Assembly: GCA_022822325.1 (NCBI GenBank)
Contig: JAJEBW010000015.1
Location: 1-64,000, forward strand
From: Gemmatimonadota bacterium
GTDB taxonomy: Bacteria; Gemmatimonadota; Gemmatimonadetes; Longimicrobiales; Gaopeijiaceae
Direction of reading: 5' to 3'
DNA: 64,000 nucleotides
In this document: positions 35,319 to 44,167 of the stretch, piece by piece
How the letters are laid out: each line of letters starts with the position of its first letter
How positions within the stretch are numbered: the stretch's first letter is position 1
Translations under genes and position numbers: made by a program
The notes under the pieces: generated by a model
Seen by the model: only the letters and a program-made list of their open reading frames with translations
Database searches by the model: none
What the model was told of the DNA's origin: nothing

Positions 35319-36977
35319 TCAATCCCCCTTCCCTTCCCGCTCCAGGAGGACGATCGCGAGGTCGCGGGCTTCGTCCAGCGTCGCCACGATGTGGTCGTCG
35401 GGCACTCGCCGCAGGATGTCGAGCGAATCGAGCATCGTGGCCACTCTTCCCTGCAATCCCATCACGATCACCTCGGTGTCGTTTCGTTCGGCCACGGCGA
35501 TCAACTGCGCCACCAGCATCGCGGCGCTGTCGTCGAGGAAGACTGCCTCCGCAAAGTCGAAGATGACGATCTCGTGCTGGGCAATGTCGGACCCGATCAC
35601 CCCCACCAGCTTGTGCGCCGAGGCAACGGTGAAGGAGCCGCGCAGCCTCACAAGCCCCGACCTGGCCAGATACTCGTCCTCGTGCGAGATCATTTCGGGG
35701 TGTTCGGCGAAGAAAGCGCGGTCCAGGAGCGGCACCGAGACGACGCTGTCAAGCTCCAACACCTCCATCTCCTGTGCGTGCGCCATGCCCGCAACGATCA
35801 GGCCAATCGCCACCGCGGTGACCAGATCCACAAAAACCGTGAGCCCCAGGGTGATCAGCATGACCACCAGGTGGGAACGCTGTATGCGGTGAATGCGGGT
35901 CAGCATCGGCCAATCGATGATGTCCCATCCCACCTTTACGAGAATCCCGGCCAGCACGGCGTGGGGGATCGGTTCCACGAAGCGGCCCAGCCCCAGGAGA
36001 AGCCCGAGCACGACGATCGCGCGCAAAGCCCCCGAGACCGGTGTGCTCCCGCCCGCGCGGATGTTGGTGACGGTTCCCATGGTCGCGCCCGCGCCCGGCA
36101 GGCCACCAAAGACGCCCGAGACGATGTTGCCGATCCCCTGTCCGACAAGCTCGCGGTTGGGATTGTGCCGCTGGCCGGTGAGGGAGTCGGCGACGAGCGA
36201 GGTGAGGAGGCTGTCCACCGACCCGAGCAGAGCGAGGACCAGAGCGGGTTCCGTCGCGCCGAGCAGGAAACCAAGGGAAGGCAGTTCGACCTGAACGCCC
36301 GGAAGTCCGGCGGGGATGGCCCCGATCACCGGCACATCGGTCAGCCAGAGGACGCCGAGAAGGGTGCCGACGACCAGCGCCATCAACACGGGCGGCGCGT
36401 ACTTCGAGAGCCGGCGCGGCCACAGGACCGTGACCGCAAGGGTGACCGCGCCGATCGCCAGCGCCTGGAGGTTGACCGAATCGGTTGCCGAGAGCGCCTG
36501 CATCGCACCCCGCGCCCCACCGGACGGCGACGGCGCCCCGATGAAGGGCAGCGACTGAATCAGCATGATGATGATGCCGATTCCCGACATGAATCCCGAC
36601 ACCACCACATGGGGCGTATAGACGACGAAGCGACCGACCCTGAGCGTCCCCAGCGCCACCTGCAGCAACCCCGCAACCACCACGATCGCGAAGGCTTCGC
36701 CCAGGGTGGAGGCGTGCGTGGTGACGATGACCGACATGGCGATGGTCATCGGGGCGGTGGGCCCGGAGATCTGGGAGCGCGTGCCCCCGAAGAGCGAGGC
36801 GAAGAACCCGACGGCAATCACCCCGTACATTCCCGCGGCCGCGCCGAGCCCGGAGGCAATCCCGAAGGCGAGCGCGACCGGCAGCGCCACGACCGCCGAG
36901 GTCAGGCCGCCGAAGATGTCGCCGCGGAAGGTGTCGGGGCCGTAGCGGTGCGGAGAATCCGTCCCGACGCCGCTCAC
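35319..36977 (-). CDS. SulP (SLC26) family anion transporter with a STAS domain
   Basis: The product of 552 residues has about 11-12 membrane helices, beginning GDIFGGLTSAVVALPVALAFG, and a cytoplasmic STAS domain from about residue 430 (IVIFDFAEAVFLDDSAAMLV). SulP proteins move sulfate, bicarbonate or other anions; the residues seen do not say which. The GTG at 36977 overlaps the TGA of the serine hydrolase gene (GTGA), so I prefer it to an ATG at 37055 that would run 82 bases into that gene. It is the last gene of the operon. Confidence 0.92.
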   Translation of the reverse strand: MSGVGTDSPHRYGPDTFRGDIFGGLTSAVVALPVALAFGIASGLGAAAGMYGVIAVGFFASLFGGTRSQISGPTAPMTIAMSVIVTTHASTLGEAFAIVVVAGLLQVALGTLRVGRFVVYTPHVVVSGFMSGIGIIIMLIQSLPFIGAPSPSGGARGAMQALSATDSVNLQALAIGAVTLAVTVLWPRRLSKYAPPVLMALVVGTLLGVLWLTDVPVIGAIPAGLPGVQVELPSLGFLLGATEPALVLALLGSVDSLLTSLVADSLTGQRHNPNRELVGQGIGNIVSGVFGGLPGAGATMGTVTNIRAGGSTPVSGALRAIVVLGLLLGLGRFVEPIPHAVLAGILVKVGWDIIDWPMLTRIHRIQRSHLVVMLITLGLTVFVDLVTAVAIGLIVAGMAHAQEMEVLELDSVVSVPLLDRAFFAEHPEMISHEDEYLARSGLVRLRGSFTVASAHKLVGVIGSDIAQHEIVIFDFAEAVFLDDSAAMLVAQLIAVAERNDTEVIVMGLQGRVATMLDSLDILRRVPDDHIVATLDEARDLAIVLLEREGKGD

Positions 36978-38347
36978 CGGGAGACCACCGCCGGCAGGAT
37001 TCGTTCCTGAAACGCGGTCCAGCTCGACATCTCCGGCTGTTCGTGCAGCGTCCATCCGTTGAAGACCGAGATCAGATCAAGTTCGGGCGCCACATGGAGG
37101 AACTGTCCCCCGTAGCCATTGGCCGCGAAGATCCGCGTCTCGCCATTCTCATGGAGCGGTACCCACCACTGGTAGCCGTAGCCGGGTTCTTCGACGACCG
37201 GGGCGGTGGAGGCTTCGACCCATTCGCGCGAGACGATTTGCCGTCCATCCCACTCGCCGCCGCGCAGCATGAGGTAGCCGATCCGCGCAAGGTCGTGCGT
37301 GGCGAGATAGAGTCCGCCCTCCGAATCCACCTCGCCTTCCGGGGTGAGCTTCCAGTAGTGCTCGTCAATCCCGATCGGCCGAAAGAGGTGCTCCGCGGCC
37401 CACTGGTCGAGCCTCTGGCCCGTCGCTTCGCGCACGATCTTCCCCAGCAGAACGCTCACTCCGTCGTTGTAGTCGAACTCGGTTCCCGGATCGGTCCCCA
37501 TCGGTTGGCCGACCACATGCCCGATCCAGTCCTCGCTGGCCTCCAGCACCACAGTGGGGTGCGTCTCGTCGTCGTATCCCTGGCCTGGTCGGGCCCAGAC
37601 GATTCCGCTGCGCATGGTGAGAAAGTCCTCCACCGTCGTCCTGGCCCGGCGCGGTTCCGCAATGTCGACGCCATGGCTCTCGAACCAGAACCAGGCGGGC
37701 GTCCGGACGCCGGGGATGTGTCCGCGGTCGATGGCGATCCCGAAGGCCACCGAGAGGACGCTCTTCGTAACCGATTGCAGGGAATGGAGATCGGTGTCGC
37801 GATAGTAGGGATGCCAAGCGGGATGATCGTAGTTGTATTGGTGAAGGGTGGTGTCGGCCTGTTCGGCGAGGATCCGGGCGTGGGCGGCGCTGTGGTCCCA
37901 GCGGCGGTCGGCGACGACGCGGCCGTTGCGTATGAGGAGGAAGTGATCGACGAGCCCGTAGCTACCCGCGTCGATGTCGGCGACGAGCGAGGCGACGGCG
38001 GCCGGATCGAGGCCCTCGGCGGCTGGGGCAGAGACCGGCCACTCGTCGCCGGGCCACGCGGGGCTCGCTGAATTCCCGGCGCTCGGGGGCGCGTCTCCCG
38101 CGGGGGAACAGGCGGCCAGGAGCGCCAGCAGTCCGTGGATAATGCCGGGTGCATACCGAGAGCGGCGAGGCGCCGTGTCGGCAAGGCGCGCCGCAGCCCG
38201 AATGGCCCAGCCATTGGGGCAGGGAGCAACGCGGAGCGAGAGAGACCGCTTGACGGGGGTCGATGGGCGATCGTCCGGATCGAATCGGGCGCGGGGGCGG
38301 GGATCGCCTGGCGGGAGTTGCCGGGAGCTGTGGATTGTGGGGTTCAT
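36974..38347 (-). CDS. Serine hydrolase lipoprotein of the beta-lactamase class C family
   Basis: The product has 457 residues. SVTK carries the SxxK nucleophile pair of penicillin-binding-protein folds, and FDYND replaces the usual YxN. A C-terminal strand motif (FAANGYGGQ) stands where HxG or KTG would be. Members of this CubicO/EstB group are esterases, amidases or peptidases, and only a few are true beta-lactamases. The ATG at 38347 overlaps the recQ stop (ATGA), but it places the lipobox LLAAC near residue 85, so either the N-terminus is unusual or a later non-ATG start is used. Next in the operon is sulP (GTGA overlap). Confidence 0.87.
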   Translation of the reverse strand: MNPTIHSSRQLPPGDPRPRARFDPDDRPSTPVKRSLSLRVAPCPNGWAIRAAARLADTAPRRSRYAPGIIHGLLALLAACSPAGDAPPSAGNSASPAWPGDEWPVSAPAAEGLDPAAVASLVADIDAGSYGLVDHFLLIRNGRVVADRRWDHSAAHARILAEQADTTLHQYNYDHPAWHPYYRDTDLHSLQSVTKSVLSVAFGIAIDRGHIPGVRTPAWFWFESHGVDIAEPRRARTTVEDFLTMRSGIVWARPGQGYDDETHPTVVLEASEDWIGHVVGQPMGTDPGTEFDYNDGVSVLLGKIVREATGQRLDQWAAEHLFRPIGIDEHYWKLTPEGEVDSEGGLYLATHDLARIGYLMLRGGEWDGRQIVSREWVEASTAPVVEEPGYGYQWWVPLHENGETRIFAANGYGGQFLHVAPELDLISVFNGWTLHEQPEMSSWTAFQERILPAVVSR

Positions 38348-40182
38348 TTCGCGTCCTCGTCGGGTTCTGCGGGGGGACTCTGGGCGGCGATCACCGTGAG
38401 CAGGTCGTGGCCATAGCGGCGCAGGCGGGTTTCCCCGATGCCGGCGACGGCTCCCAGATCTTCCGTCGTGCGGGGGCGCCGGGCAACGATCTCGCGCAGG
38501 GTGGAATCGTGAAGGATGACATAGGGCGGAACCCCCTGGGCACGCGCCAGCTCGGTGCGTCGCTTCCGCAGCGCTTCCCAGAGCACCGCATCGCCGGGGT
38601 GGTCGAGAGGGGGCGGGGCGGACTTCTTCGCCGGTTTGCTCCGGGCGGGGCGGGCGCGGAGATCGCGGCGCATGTGCACCTCGGTCTCGCCGCGCAGAAC
38701 CTCCCAGCTTGCGGCGGTCAGCCGAAGAGACCCGTAGCGCTCCATCTCGACGTTGAGCAGGCCGCGAGCCACGAGTTGCCGAAAGACCGAGCGCCACTGC
38801 CAGGGATCGAGATCGGCTCCGACGCCGAAGGTGGGTAGCCGGTCGTGGCCAAAGCGCCGAATGCGCGGGGTGGCGGATCCGCGCAGGACATCGATCAGGT
38901 AGGCGACGCCGAAGCGCTGGCCGGTCCGGTAGGCGCAGGAAAGAGCCTTCTGCGAGGCCACGGTCGCATCCCAGAGGTCCACCGGGGCGAGGCAGTTGTC
39001 GCAGTTGCCGCACGGCTCCTCCAGCGTCTCCCCGAAGTAGGCGAGAAGGGTCCGCCGCCGACAGGTCGCAAGTTCGCAGTAGCCGAGCATGGCGTCCAGC
39101 TTGCGCACTTCGAGACGCTTGCGCTCCATTCCCGCCCCGGATCCCTCCACCATCTGGCGCAGCGTGACCACCTCCTGCAACCCGTATACCATCCAGGCGT
39201 CCGCGGCGAGACCATCGCGTCCGGCCCGGCCCGTCTCCTGGTAGTACGCCTCGATGCTGCGGGGCAGATCCAGGTGGGCCACGAAGCGCACATCCGGCTT
39301 GTCGATTCCCATTCCGAAGGCGATGGTGGCGACCATGACCAGCCCGTCCTCCCGGAGGAACCGGTCCTGGTGCCGCTGCCGCGCCGCCTTTCCCAGACCG
39401 GCGTGGTAGGGAAGCGCCCGGAATCCCGCCTTGCGAAGCCATTCGGCGGTGTCGTCCACCCGCTTGCGCGACAGGCAGTAGACGATTCCAGCGCGGTCCC
39501 GGTGGCGATCGCCGAGAAAACGCTTGAGCTGAGCGCGCGCATTGTCTTTGGCAACAACGGTGTAGCGAATATTCGGGCGATCGAATCCGCTCACGAAGAG
39601 GGGTGCGTCGTGCAGGCCCAACCGGGCGATGATCTCGCGGCGGGTGGGCTCGTCGGCGGTGGCGGTCAAGGCGATCCGCGGCACTTGCGGAAAGAGACGC
39701 GAGAGCGCCGAAAGCTGAAGGTACTCGGGGCGAAAGTCATGGCCCCACTGGGAGACGCAGTGCGCCTCGTCGATGGCGAAGAGGGCGATCCGGCTGCGGT
39801 TCAGGAGCTCCAGGGTGCGTCCGGCAAGCAGTCGTTCGGGGGCGACGTAGAGGAGGTCGAGCTCGTCGGCCGCCGTCATCGCCTCGACCCGGGCGGCCTC
39901 GCGCATCGAGAGCGACGAGTTGAGGAAGGCGGCGCGCACCCCGGTCTGTCTGAGCGCCTGCACCTGGTCGCGCATCAGGGCGATCAGCGGCGACACCACG
40001 ATGCCGATGCCGGGGCGCACGATCGCCGGAATCTGAAAGCAGAGCGATTTGCCCCCGCCGGTGGGCATGAGGACCAGGCTGTCGCCCCCGGCCACAGTGT
40101 GCTCGATGATCTCCTCCTGCTGGCCCAGAAAGGAGGAATGGCCGAAGACGCGGCGCAGGACGTCGTGGATGGGATCGGTCAC
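38344..40182 (-). CDS. recQ: ATP-dependent DNA helicase RecQ
   Basis: This product of 612 residues matches bacterial RecQ in length and domain order. It has Walker A TGGGKS (41-46), DEAH in FAIDEAHCVSQWGHDFRPEY, the aromatic-rich loop inside it, helicase C-terminal motif QETGRAGRDG, zinc-binding cysteines (GYCE, CR, CGNCDNC), a winged helix and a C-terminal HRDC domain. It unwinds DNA 3' to 5' in recombination repair. The start is GTG at 40182, 7 bases after the stop of the sortilin-like gene. It sits oddly among genes for exported proteins and a transporter. Confidence 0.96.
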   Translation of the reverse strand: MTDPIHDVLRRVFGHSSFLGQQEEIIEHTVAGGDSLVLMPTGGGKSLCFQIPAIVRPGIGIVVSPLIALMRDQVQALRQTGVRAAFLNSSLSMREAARVEAMTAADELDLLYVAPERLLAGRTLELLNRSRIALFAIDEAHCVSQWGHDFRPEYLQLSALSRLFPQVPRIALTATADEPTRREIIARLGLHDAPLFVSGFDRPNIRYTVVAKDNARAQLKRFLGDRHRDRAGIVYCLSRKRVDDTAEWLRKAGFRALPYHAGLGKAARQRHQDRFLREDGLVMVATIAFGMGIDKPDVRFVAHLDLPRSIEAYYQETGRAGRDGLAADAWMVYGLQEVVTLRQMVEGSGAGMERKRLEVRKLDAMLGYCELATCRRRTLLAYFGETLEEPCGNCDNCLAPVDLWDATVASQKALSCAYRTGQRFGVAYLIDVLRGSATPRIRRFGHDRLPTFGVGADLDPWQWRSVFRQLVARGLLNVEMERYGSLRLTAASWEVLRGETEVHMRRDLRARPARSKPAKKSAPPPLDHPGDAVLWEALRKRRTELARAQGVPPYVILHDSTLREIVARRPRTTEDLGAVAGIGETRLRRYGHDLLTVIAAQSPPAEPDEDAK

Positions 40183-40189
40183 GCGGATT

Positions 40190-43100
40190 TCAGGAGATCA
40201 CGCCCATTCCCAGCGCCTGGATGCGGCGGTTGAAATCGGCCAGATCGTCCGCCAGCGCGGCCTCCATCGCTTCCCGAATCCGAAGAAGCCGTTCCTGCAG
40301 GATGGCGTGCACCTCGCCCTGCTGGTCGGTGGGACGGAAGTCGCCGACCGACACGGTGCTGAACAGATAGCCGAGCCGTTCGACGAGGCGGACCGGATAG
40401 CGAATGACATCCTGCCCGATTCCGGTCGCGCGCATCTGCAGGAGTCCCTCCTCGATCCCGATCAGGCGCTGGTTGAGGGAATCGGCCGCGGCCACCAGCT
40501 CCGCCGCGTCGCCCCGGTCCTCCAGCACGGCCCGCGTATCGAGCAACTGGCGCCGCACCCACTCGACCCGGTTGATGAGCTCGCCGGCGGCCTCCAGATC
40601 GGCGCGGATCTCGGCCAGCTTCGCCAATTGCGCCTCGATGTCGGCCATGGTGCCCTCGGAGTGAGGATCCTTCAGGACCTCCAGCTCGGCCCCCTGGCTT
40701 TCGTCGCCCACATGCAGCGTCACGGTGTAGATTCCCGGCGGCTGCAGCCAGCTCCCGGTGCCCGGACCGCTCAGCGGACCTCCCGGCAGCGGACGCCAGC
40801 GCTCTTCGCCCAGCGAGATGTCGTCGGCATGCAACGGCTTCGTTCGCAGACGGACCACCTCGACCGGTTCGTTCAGCAGATCCCACCAGACCCGGTTGAC
40901 CCCCGCGTCGCCGGTTCCCTCCAGGGTGCGCACCACCTCGCCCGCCGCGTTGGCGATCTCGATCGTCACGCTGTCTCCGGTCGCGTCGGCCAGCCAGTAG
41001 TTGAGCGATGCGCCGTAGGGCGGGTTCTCGCCGTCGGACTGGTCGTCGAACATGGTGAAGGGTTCCGAAACCGGCCGGAAACGGTAGGCGGGACGGGGCG
41101 CGAAGAGGTGGGCGGCGCGCGCGGCGACCTCCGGCGTGAGCTGCTGCAGCGGGGTCACGTCGTCGAGGATCCAGAAGCCGCGCCCATAGGTGCCCACCAC
41201 GAGATCGTTGAAGTGTTCCTGCACCACAAGCCCGTACATCGGCGCGGGCGGCAGATTGGTGTGGAAGCGCTGCCAGTTGTCGCCGTCGTCGAAGGAGAGA
41301 TGCACCGCCGCCTCGGTGCCCAGGTAGAGCAGTCCCGGCCGGACCGGATCCTCGTGGATGCTGCGGGCATAGCTGAGGACGCCATCGTCGATCCCGTCGG
41401 CGATCTTCGTCCAGGTGGCGCCGTAGTCGTCGGTGCGGTAGGCGCGCGCCTCGAAATCACCCACCTGGTGGTGTTCGATCACCATGTAGGCCTTGCCCGG
41501 CGCGTGGCGCGAGGCGTCGATTCCCCGCACCACCCCGTCCGGCGGCAGATCCGGGATGTTGTCGGTCACGTTCGTCCAGTTGGCGCCCCCGTCGCGGCTG
41601 ACATGCATCAGACCGTCGTTGGTTCCGGCCCAGAGCACCCCTCTTTCGAGCGGCGATTCGTCGAAGGCGTAGATCACGCAGCAGTACTCGACCCCGATAT
41701 TGTCCGGGGTGAGCCCGCCGCTGATCCCCATGCGGCTGCGGTTGTTCGTGCTCAGATCGGGGCTGATCACCTCCCAGCTCTGGCCGCGGTTGGTGGTGCG
41801 GTGGACATGCTGGCTGGTGACGTAGATGGTGTTGTTGTCGTGCGGCGAGACGAGGAGAGGGAAGGTCCACTGGAAGCGGTAGCGCAGCGAATCGGCCGGA
41901 TGCCCGGTGGTGGATTCGGGCCATACCTCGACCTCGCGGTGCTGCCGGGTGCGCGCGTCCCAGCGCGAGACGATTCCACCTCCCGCGCCCACTCCCGAGG
42001 CGCTCGACCACACGATGTCGGGATCGCGCGGGTCGGGTGTGGCGAAGCCGGATTCGCCCCCTCCCACCGAATGCCAGAGGGCGCGCGGAATCCCCACTCC
42101 GAAGAGTCCGCTTCCCATGCGGCTGTTGCTCGGTCCGCGGGTGGACGGCCCGTCCTGCCGGTTCCCCATGACGTTGTAGGGCACCGCGTTGTCCACCGTG
42201 ACGTGGTACATCTGCGCAATCGGCAACTGCACGCGGAACCAGCTCTCGCCGCGGTTGCCGGAGATCGCGAGCCCCCCGTCGCCGCCCACCACGTGGCGAT
42301 CGCCGTCGAGCGGGTCGATCCACATGTCGTGCGTGTCCCAGGTGGGTCCGTCGAGGAAGCCCGCCGCCGTCGAGGTGACGCCGCCGTCCAGGGTGGTGCT
42401 GTAGGCTGCGGCAAGGAAGTACGCTTCGTCGGCGTCGTCCGGGTTGACCTCGCAACGGGTGTAGTAGGCGGTGCGGCCGGCGAGATCGCGGTCGTAGCTG
42501 ACGAGCGACCAGTTGCGGCCACCGTCGTCGGAGCGCCAGAGCTCGCCGCCGTCGGTGTCGCCCCCCTCCCAGGGAACGCCGTCCCCGGTCTCGATGAGGG
42601 CGTAGATGCGCCGCGAATCCGCACGGCTCATGCAGAGCGCGATCTTGCCGACTTCGCGGGTGGGGAGGCCGTTGCCGCTGAGCCGCGTCCAGGTGGCGCC
42701 CCCGTCGCGGGAGACATGAATGGCGCTGCCGGGTCCGCCGGAGGTGCGCGTCCAGGTCCGGATCGCGATCTGCCAGCTTCCGGCGAAGAGGATGCGCGGA
42801 TTGTTGGGGTCCATGACGAGGTCGCTGGCGCCGGTCTCCTCGTCCACGAAGAGGACATGCTCCCAGGTTGCGCCGCCATCCAGGGTGCGGTAGATGCCCC
42901 GTTCGCGCTGGGGCGCGTAGCCGTGCCCGATCGAGGCCGCGTAGACGATCTCGGGGTTGGTGGGGTGAACGACGATGCGGCTGATCCGACCGGTTCCCTC
43001 CAGCCCCATGTGCGTCCAGCTCTCGCCCGCATCGGTGGACTTCCAGACGCCGTTGCCGATGGAAACGTTGGAGCGGATGAAGGGTTCGCCGGTTCCGGCC

Positions 43101-43465
43101 CAGACGACGTTGGGATCGGAGGGGGCCACCGCGACCTCCCCCACCGAGTGCACCGGCTGGTCGTCGAAGACCGGCCGCCAGTTGACCCCTCCGTCCTCGG
43201 TCTTCCACAGCCCGCCCGATGCCGCGCCCGCATAGTAGGTGAAGCGGTCGCCGGGCACCCCCGCCACCGAGGTCACGCGGTTTCCGAGCGGACCGACATG
43301 GCGATACTTCATGGAGGCGAAGGCGGTCGTGGGAATCTCCTGCGCATGGACGGGATTCGGCGCCGCGGCAAGGAGACCGGCCAGCGCCAGCAGTCCGTGG
43401 ATCGCGCCGCTCGGGCTTTTTCCGCGGGCTGCCAGGATGGGACCGAGGACGGAGGGGGGTTGCAT
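40190..43465 (-). CDS. Exported VPS10/sortilin-like beta-propeller protein
   Basis: This product of 1091 residues has a signal peptide (HGLLALAGLLAAAPNPVHAQ) and many Asp-box motifs (SxDGGxxW, for example SRDGGATWTRL, TEDGGVNW, STDAGESW). These mark a large ten-bladed propeller as in sortilin and xyloglucanase-type glycosyl hydrolase proteins. Behind it lie a fibronectin-like part (VTIEIANAAGEVVRTL) and a C-terminal helical domain. Such proteins are common in Bacteroidota and Gemmatimonadota, and their substrates are unknown. The start has AAGGAGA upstream. A hairpin at 43476-43493 would pair with that site. Confidence 0.88.
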   Translation of the reverse strand: MQPPSVLGPILAARGKSPSGAIHGLLALAGLLAAAPNPVHAQEIPTTAFASMKYRHVGPLGNRVTSVAGVPGDRFTYYAGAASGGLWKTEDGGVNWRPVFDDQPVHSVGEVAVAPSDPNVVWAGTGEPFIRSNVSIGNGVWKSTDAGESWTHMGLEGTGRISRIVVHPTNPEIVYAASIGHGYAPQRERGIYRTLDGGATWEHVLFVDEETGASDLVMDPNNPRILFAGSWQIAIRTWTRTSGGPGSAIHVSRDGGATWTRLSGNGLPTREVGKIALCMSRADSRRIYALIETGDGVPWEGGDTDGGELWRSDDGGRNWSLVSYDRDLAGRTAYYTRCEVNPDDADEAYFLAAAYSTTLDGGVTSTAAGFLDGPTWDTHDMWIDPLDGDRHVVGGDGGLAISGNRGESWFRVQLPIAQMYHVTVDNAVPYNVMGNRQDGPSTRGPSNSRMGSGLFGVGIPRALWHSVGGGESGFATPDPRDPDIVWSSASGVGAGGGIVSRWDARTRQHREVEVWPESTTGHPADSLRYRFQWTFPLLVSPHDNNTIYVTSQHVHRTTNRGQSWEVISPDLSTNNRSRMGISGGLTPDNIGVEYCCVIYAFDESPLERGVLWAGTNDGLMHVSRDGGANWTNVTDNIPDLPPDGVVRGIDASRHAPGKAYMVIEHHQVGDFEARAYRTDDYGATWTKIADGIDDGVLSYARSIHEDPVRPGLLYLGTEAAVHLSFDDGDNWQRFHTNLPPAPMYGLVVQEHFNDLVVGTYGRGFWILDDVTPLQQLTPEVAARAAHLFAPRPAYRFRPVSEPFTMFDDQSDGENPPYGASLNYWLADATGDSVTIEIANAAGEVVRTLEGTGDAGVNRVWWDLLNEPVEVVRLRTKPLHADDISLGEERWRPLPGGPLSGPGTGSWLQPPGIYTVTLHVGDESQGAELEVLKDPHSEGTMADIEAQLAKLAEIRADLEAAGELINRVEWVRRQLLDTRAVLEDRGDAAELVAAADSLNQRLIGIEEGLLQMRATGIGQDVIRYPVRLVERLGYLFSTVSVGDFRPTDQQGEVHAILQERLLRIREAMEAALADDLADFNRRIQALGMGVIS

Positions 43466-43475
43466 GATGACGATT

Positions 43476-43493
43476 TCTCCTTGTTGTGGGAGA
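43476..43493 (-). promoter_or_regulatory. Hairpin covering the ribosome binding site of the sortilin-like gene
   Basis: On the minus strand TCTCC, an 8-base loop and GGAGA form a stem. The right arm is the core of the AAGGAGA ribosome binding site, 10 bases from the ATG. The stem is only 5 pairs, so the effect may be small. Confidence 0.35.
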
Positions 43494-43557
43494 ATTGGTT
43501 TTGCCTACCGGAGATGCGCCGGTATCGCTCCGGAGCGTCCCGGAGCCAGGCCGCGGC

Positions 43558-44058
43558 TCAGCCGTGGTCGTCGTGGACGTGCGCGTGGACCGGCTGGGTC
43601 ACGAAGTCCGCATGTCCGGAACCGACCGCTCCGTGCATGAGCATGAAGGTGACATCGGTTTCGCCCTCCATGTGGCCGTGCAGATGGCCGCCGAACTCGC
43701 CCGGCGTGTCCTGCTCGAACTCGGCGATCGATTCGTCCTCGACCTCCACCGCGAGGTAGAGATCGTCGTCGAGCGGAATGGGATCGCCGTCGTGGTCCAC
43801 GAACCTAACGGTGATGTGCGGGGTCTCCTCGCCGACGTCGACCTCCATCTCGCCGGTCCAGCGCTGGGTCTCGCCGTCGTAGGAGGCAAACACCTGTCCC
43901 CCCATCACCAGCTCGACGCCCTCGGCCTCGGCGTGGTCGTCGTCGTGGACGTCGGTGGAGGACTCGCACGCCGCGAGCGCGAGGAGGGTGGCCATGGCGG
44001 CCGCGACGCCCCGGATCATCCAGGGGCGGGTGTCTCTGATCTTCGCATTGGTTTCCAT
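43558..44058 (-). CDS. Histidine-rich lipoprotein, candidate zinc-binding partner of a TonB receptor
   Basis: The product of 166 residues starts at the ATG at 44058, which has GGAGAG 9 bases upstream; a longer reading would include repetitive leader sequence. The lipobox LAAC at 28-31 gives a lipidated cysteine. The mature part begins with a His/Asp-rich stretch (DVHDDDHAEAEG), has a compact beta domain and ends with a dense histidine run (HAHVHDDHG) and HLHGHMEGE. Such sequences bind zinc or similar metals. It follows the gene of a ZnuD-like receptor in the same direction. The metal is not proven; copper or nickel are alternatives. Confidence 0.85.
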   Translation of the reverse strand: METNAKIRDTRPWMIRGVAAAMATLLALAACESSTDVHDDDHAEAEGVELVMGGQVFASYDGETQRWTGEMEVDVGEETPHITVRFVDHDGDPIPLDDDLYLAVEVEDESIAEFEQDTPGEFGGHLHGHMEGETDVTFMLMHGAVGSGHADFVTQPVHAHVHDDHG

Positions 44059-44074
44059 CGTTGGTTTCTCTCCG

Positions 44075-44104
44075 TGTGTTTGATTTCCGTGTGTTTGATC
44101 CGAC
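44075..44104 (-). repeat. Short direct repeats in the leader of the His-rich lipoprotein gene
   Basis: On the minus strand ATCAAACACACGGA occurs twice with a period of about 15 bases, and a third degenerate copy (ATCACACAGTCGG) lies just upstream. The array ends at the ribosome binding site of the lipoprotein gene. The stretch is unusually AT-rich for this genome. Confidence 0.7.
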
Positions 44105-44167
44105 TGTGTGATTGAATGGTCCATCGGTTGTTTGTTCGACCCGAACGGCGCCGCCCGGCGCCGACCC

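Noticed and set aside
40049-43759. A 1236-codon open frame on the plus strand, antisense to the sortilin-like gene
   Set aside because: It is a mirror of codon bias in a high-GC gene. It has no ribosome binding site or domain, while the minus strand has a signal peptide and many Asp-box motifs.
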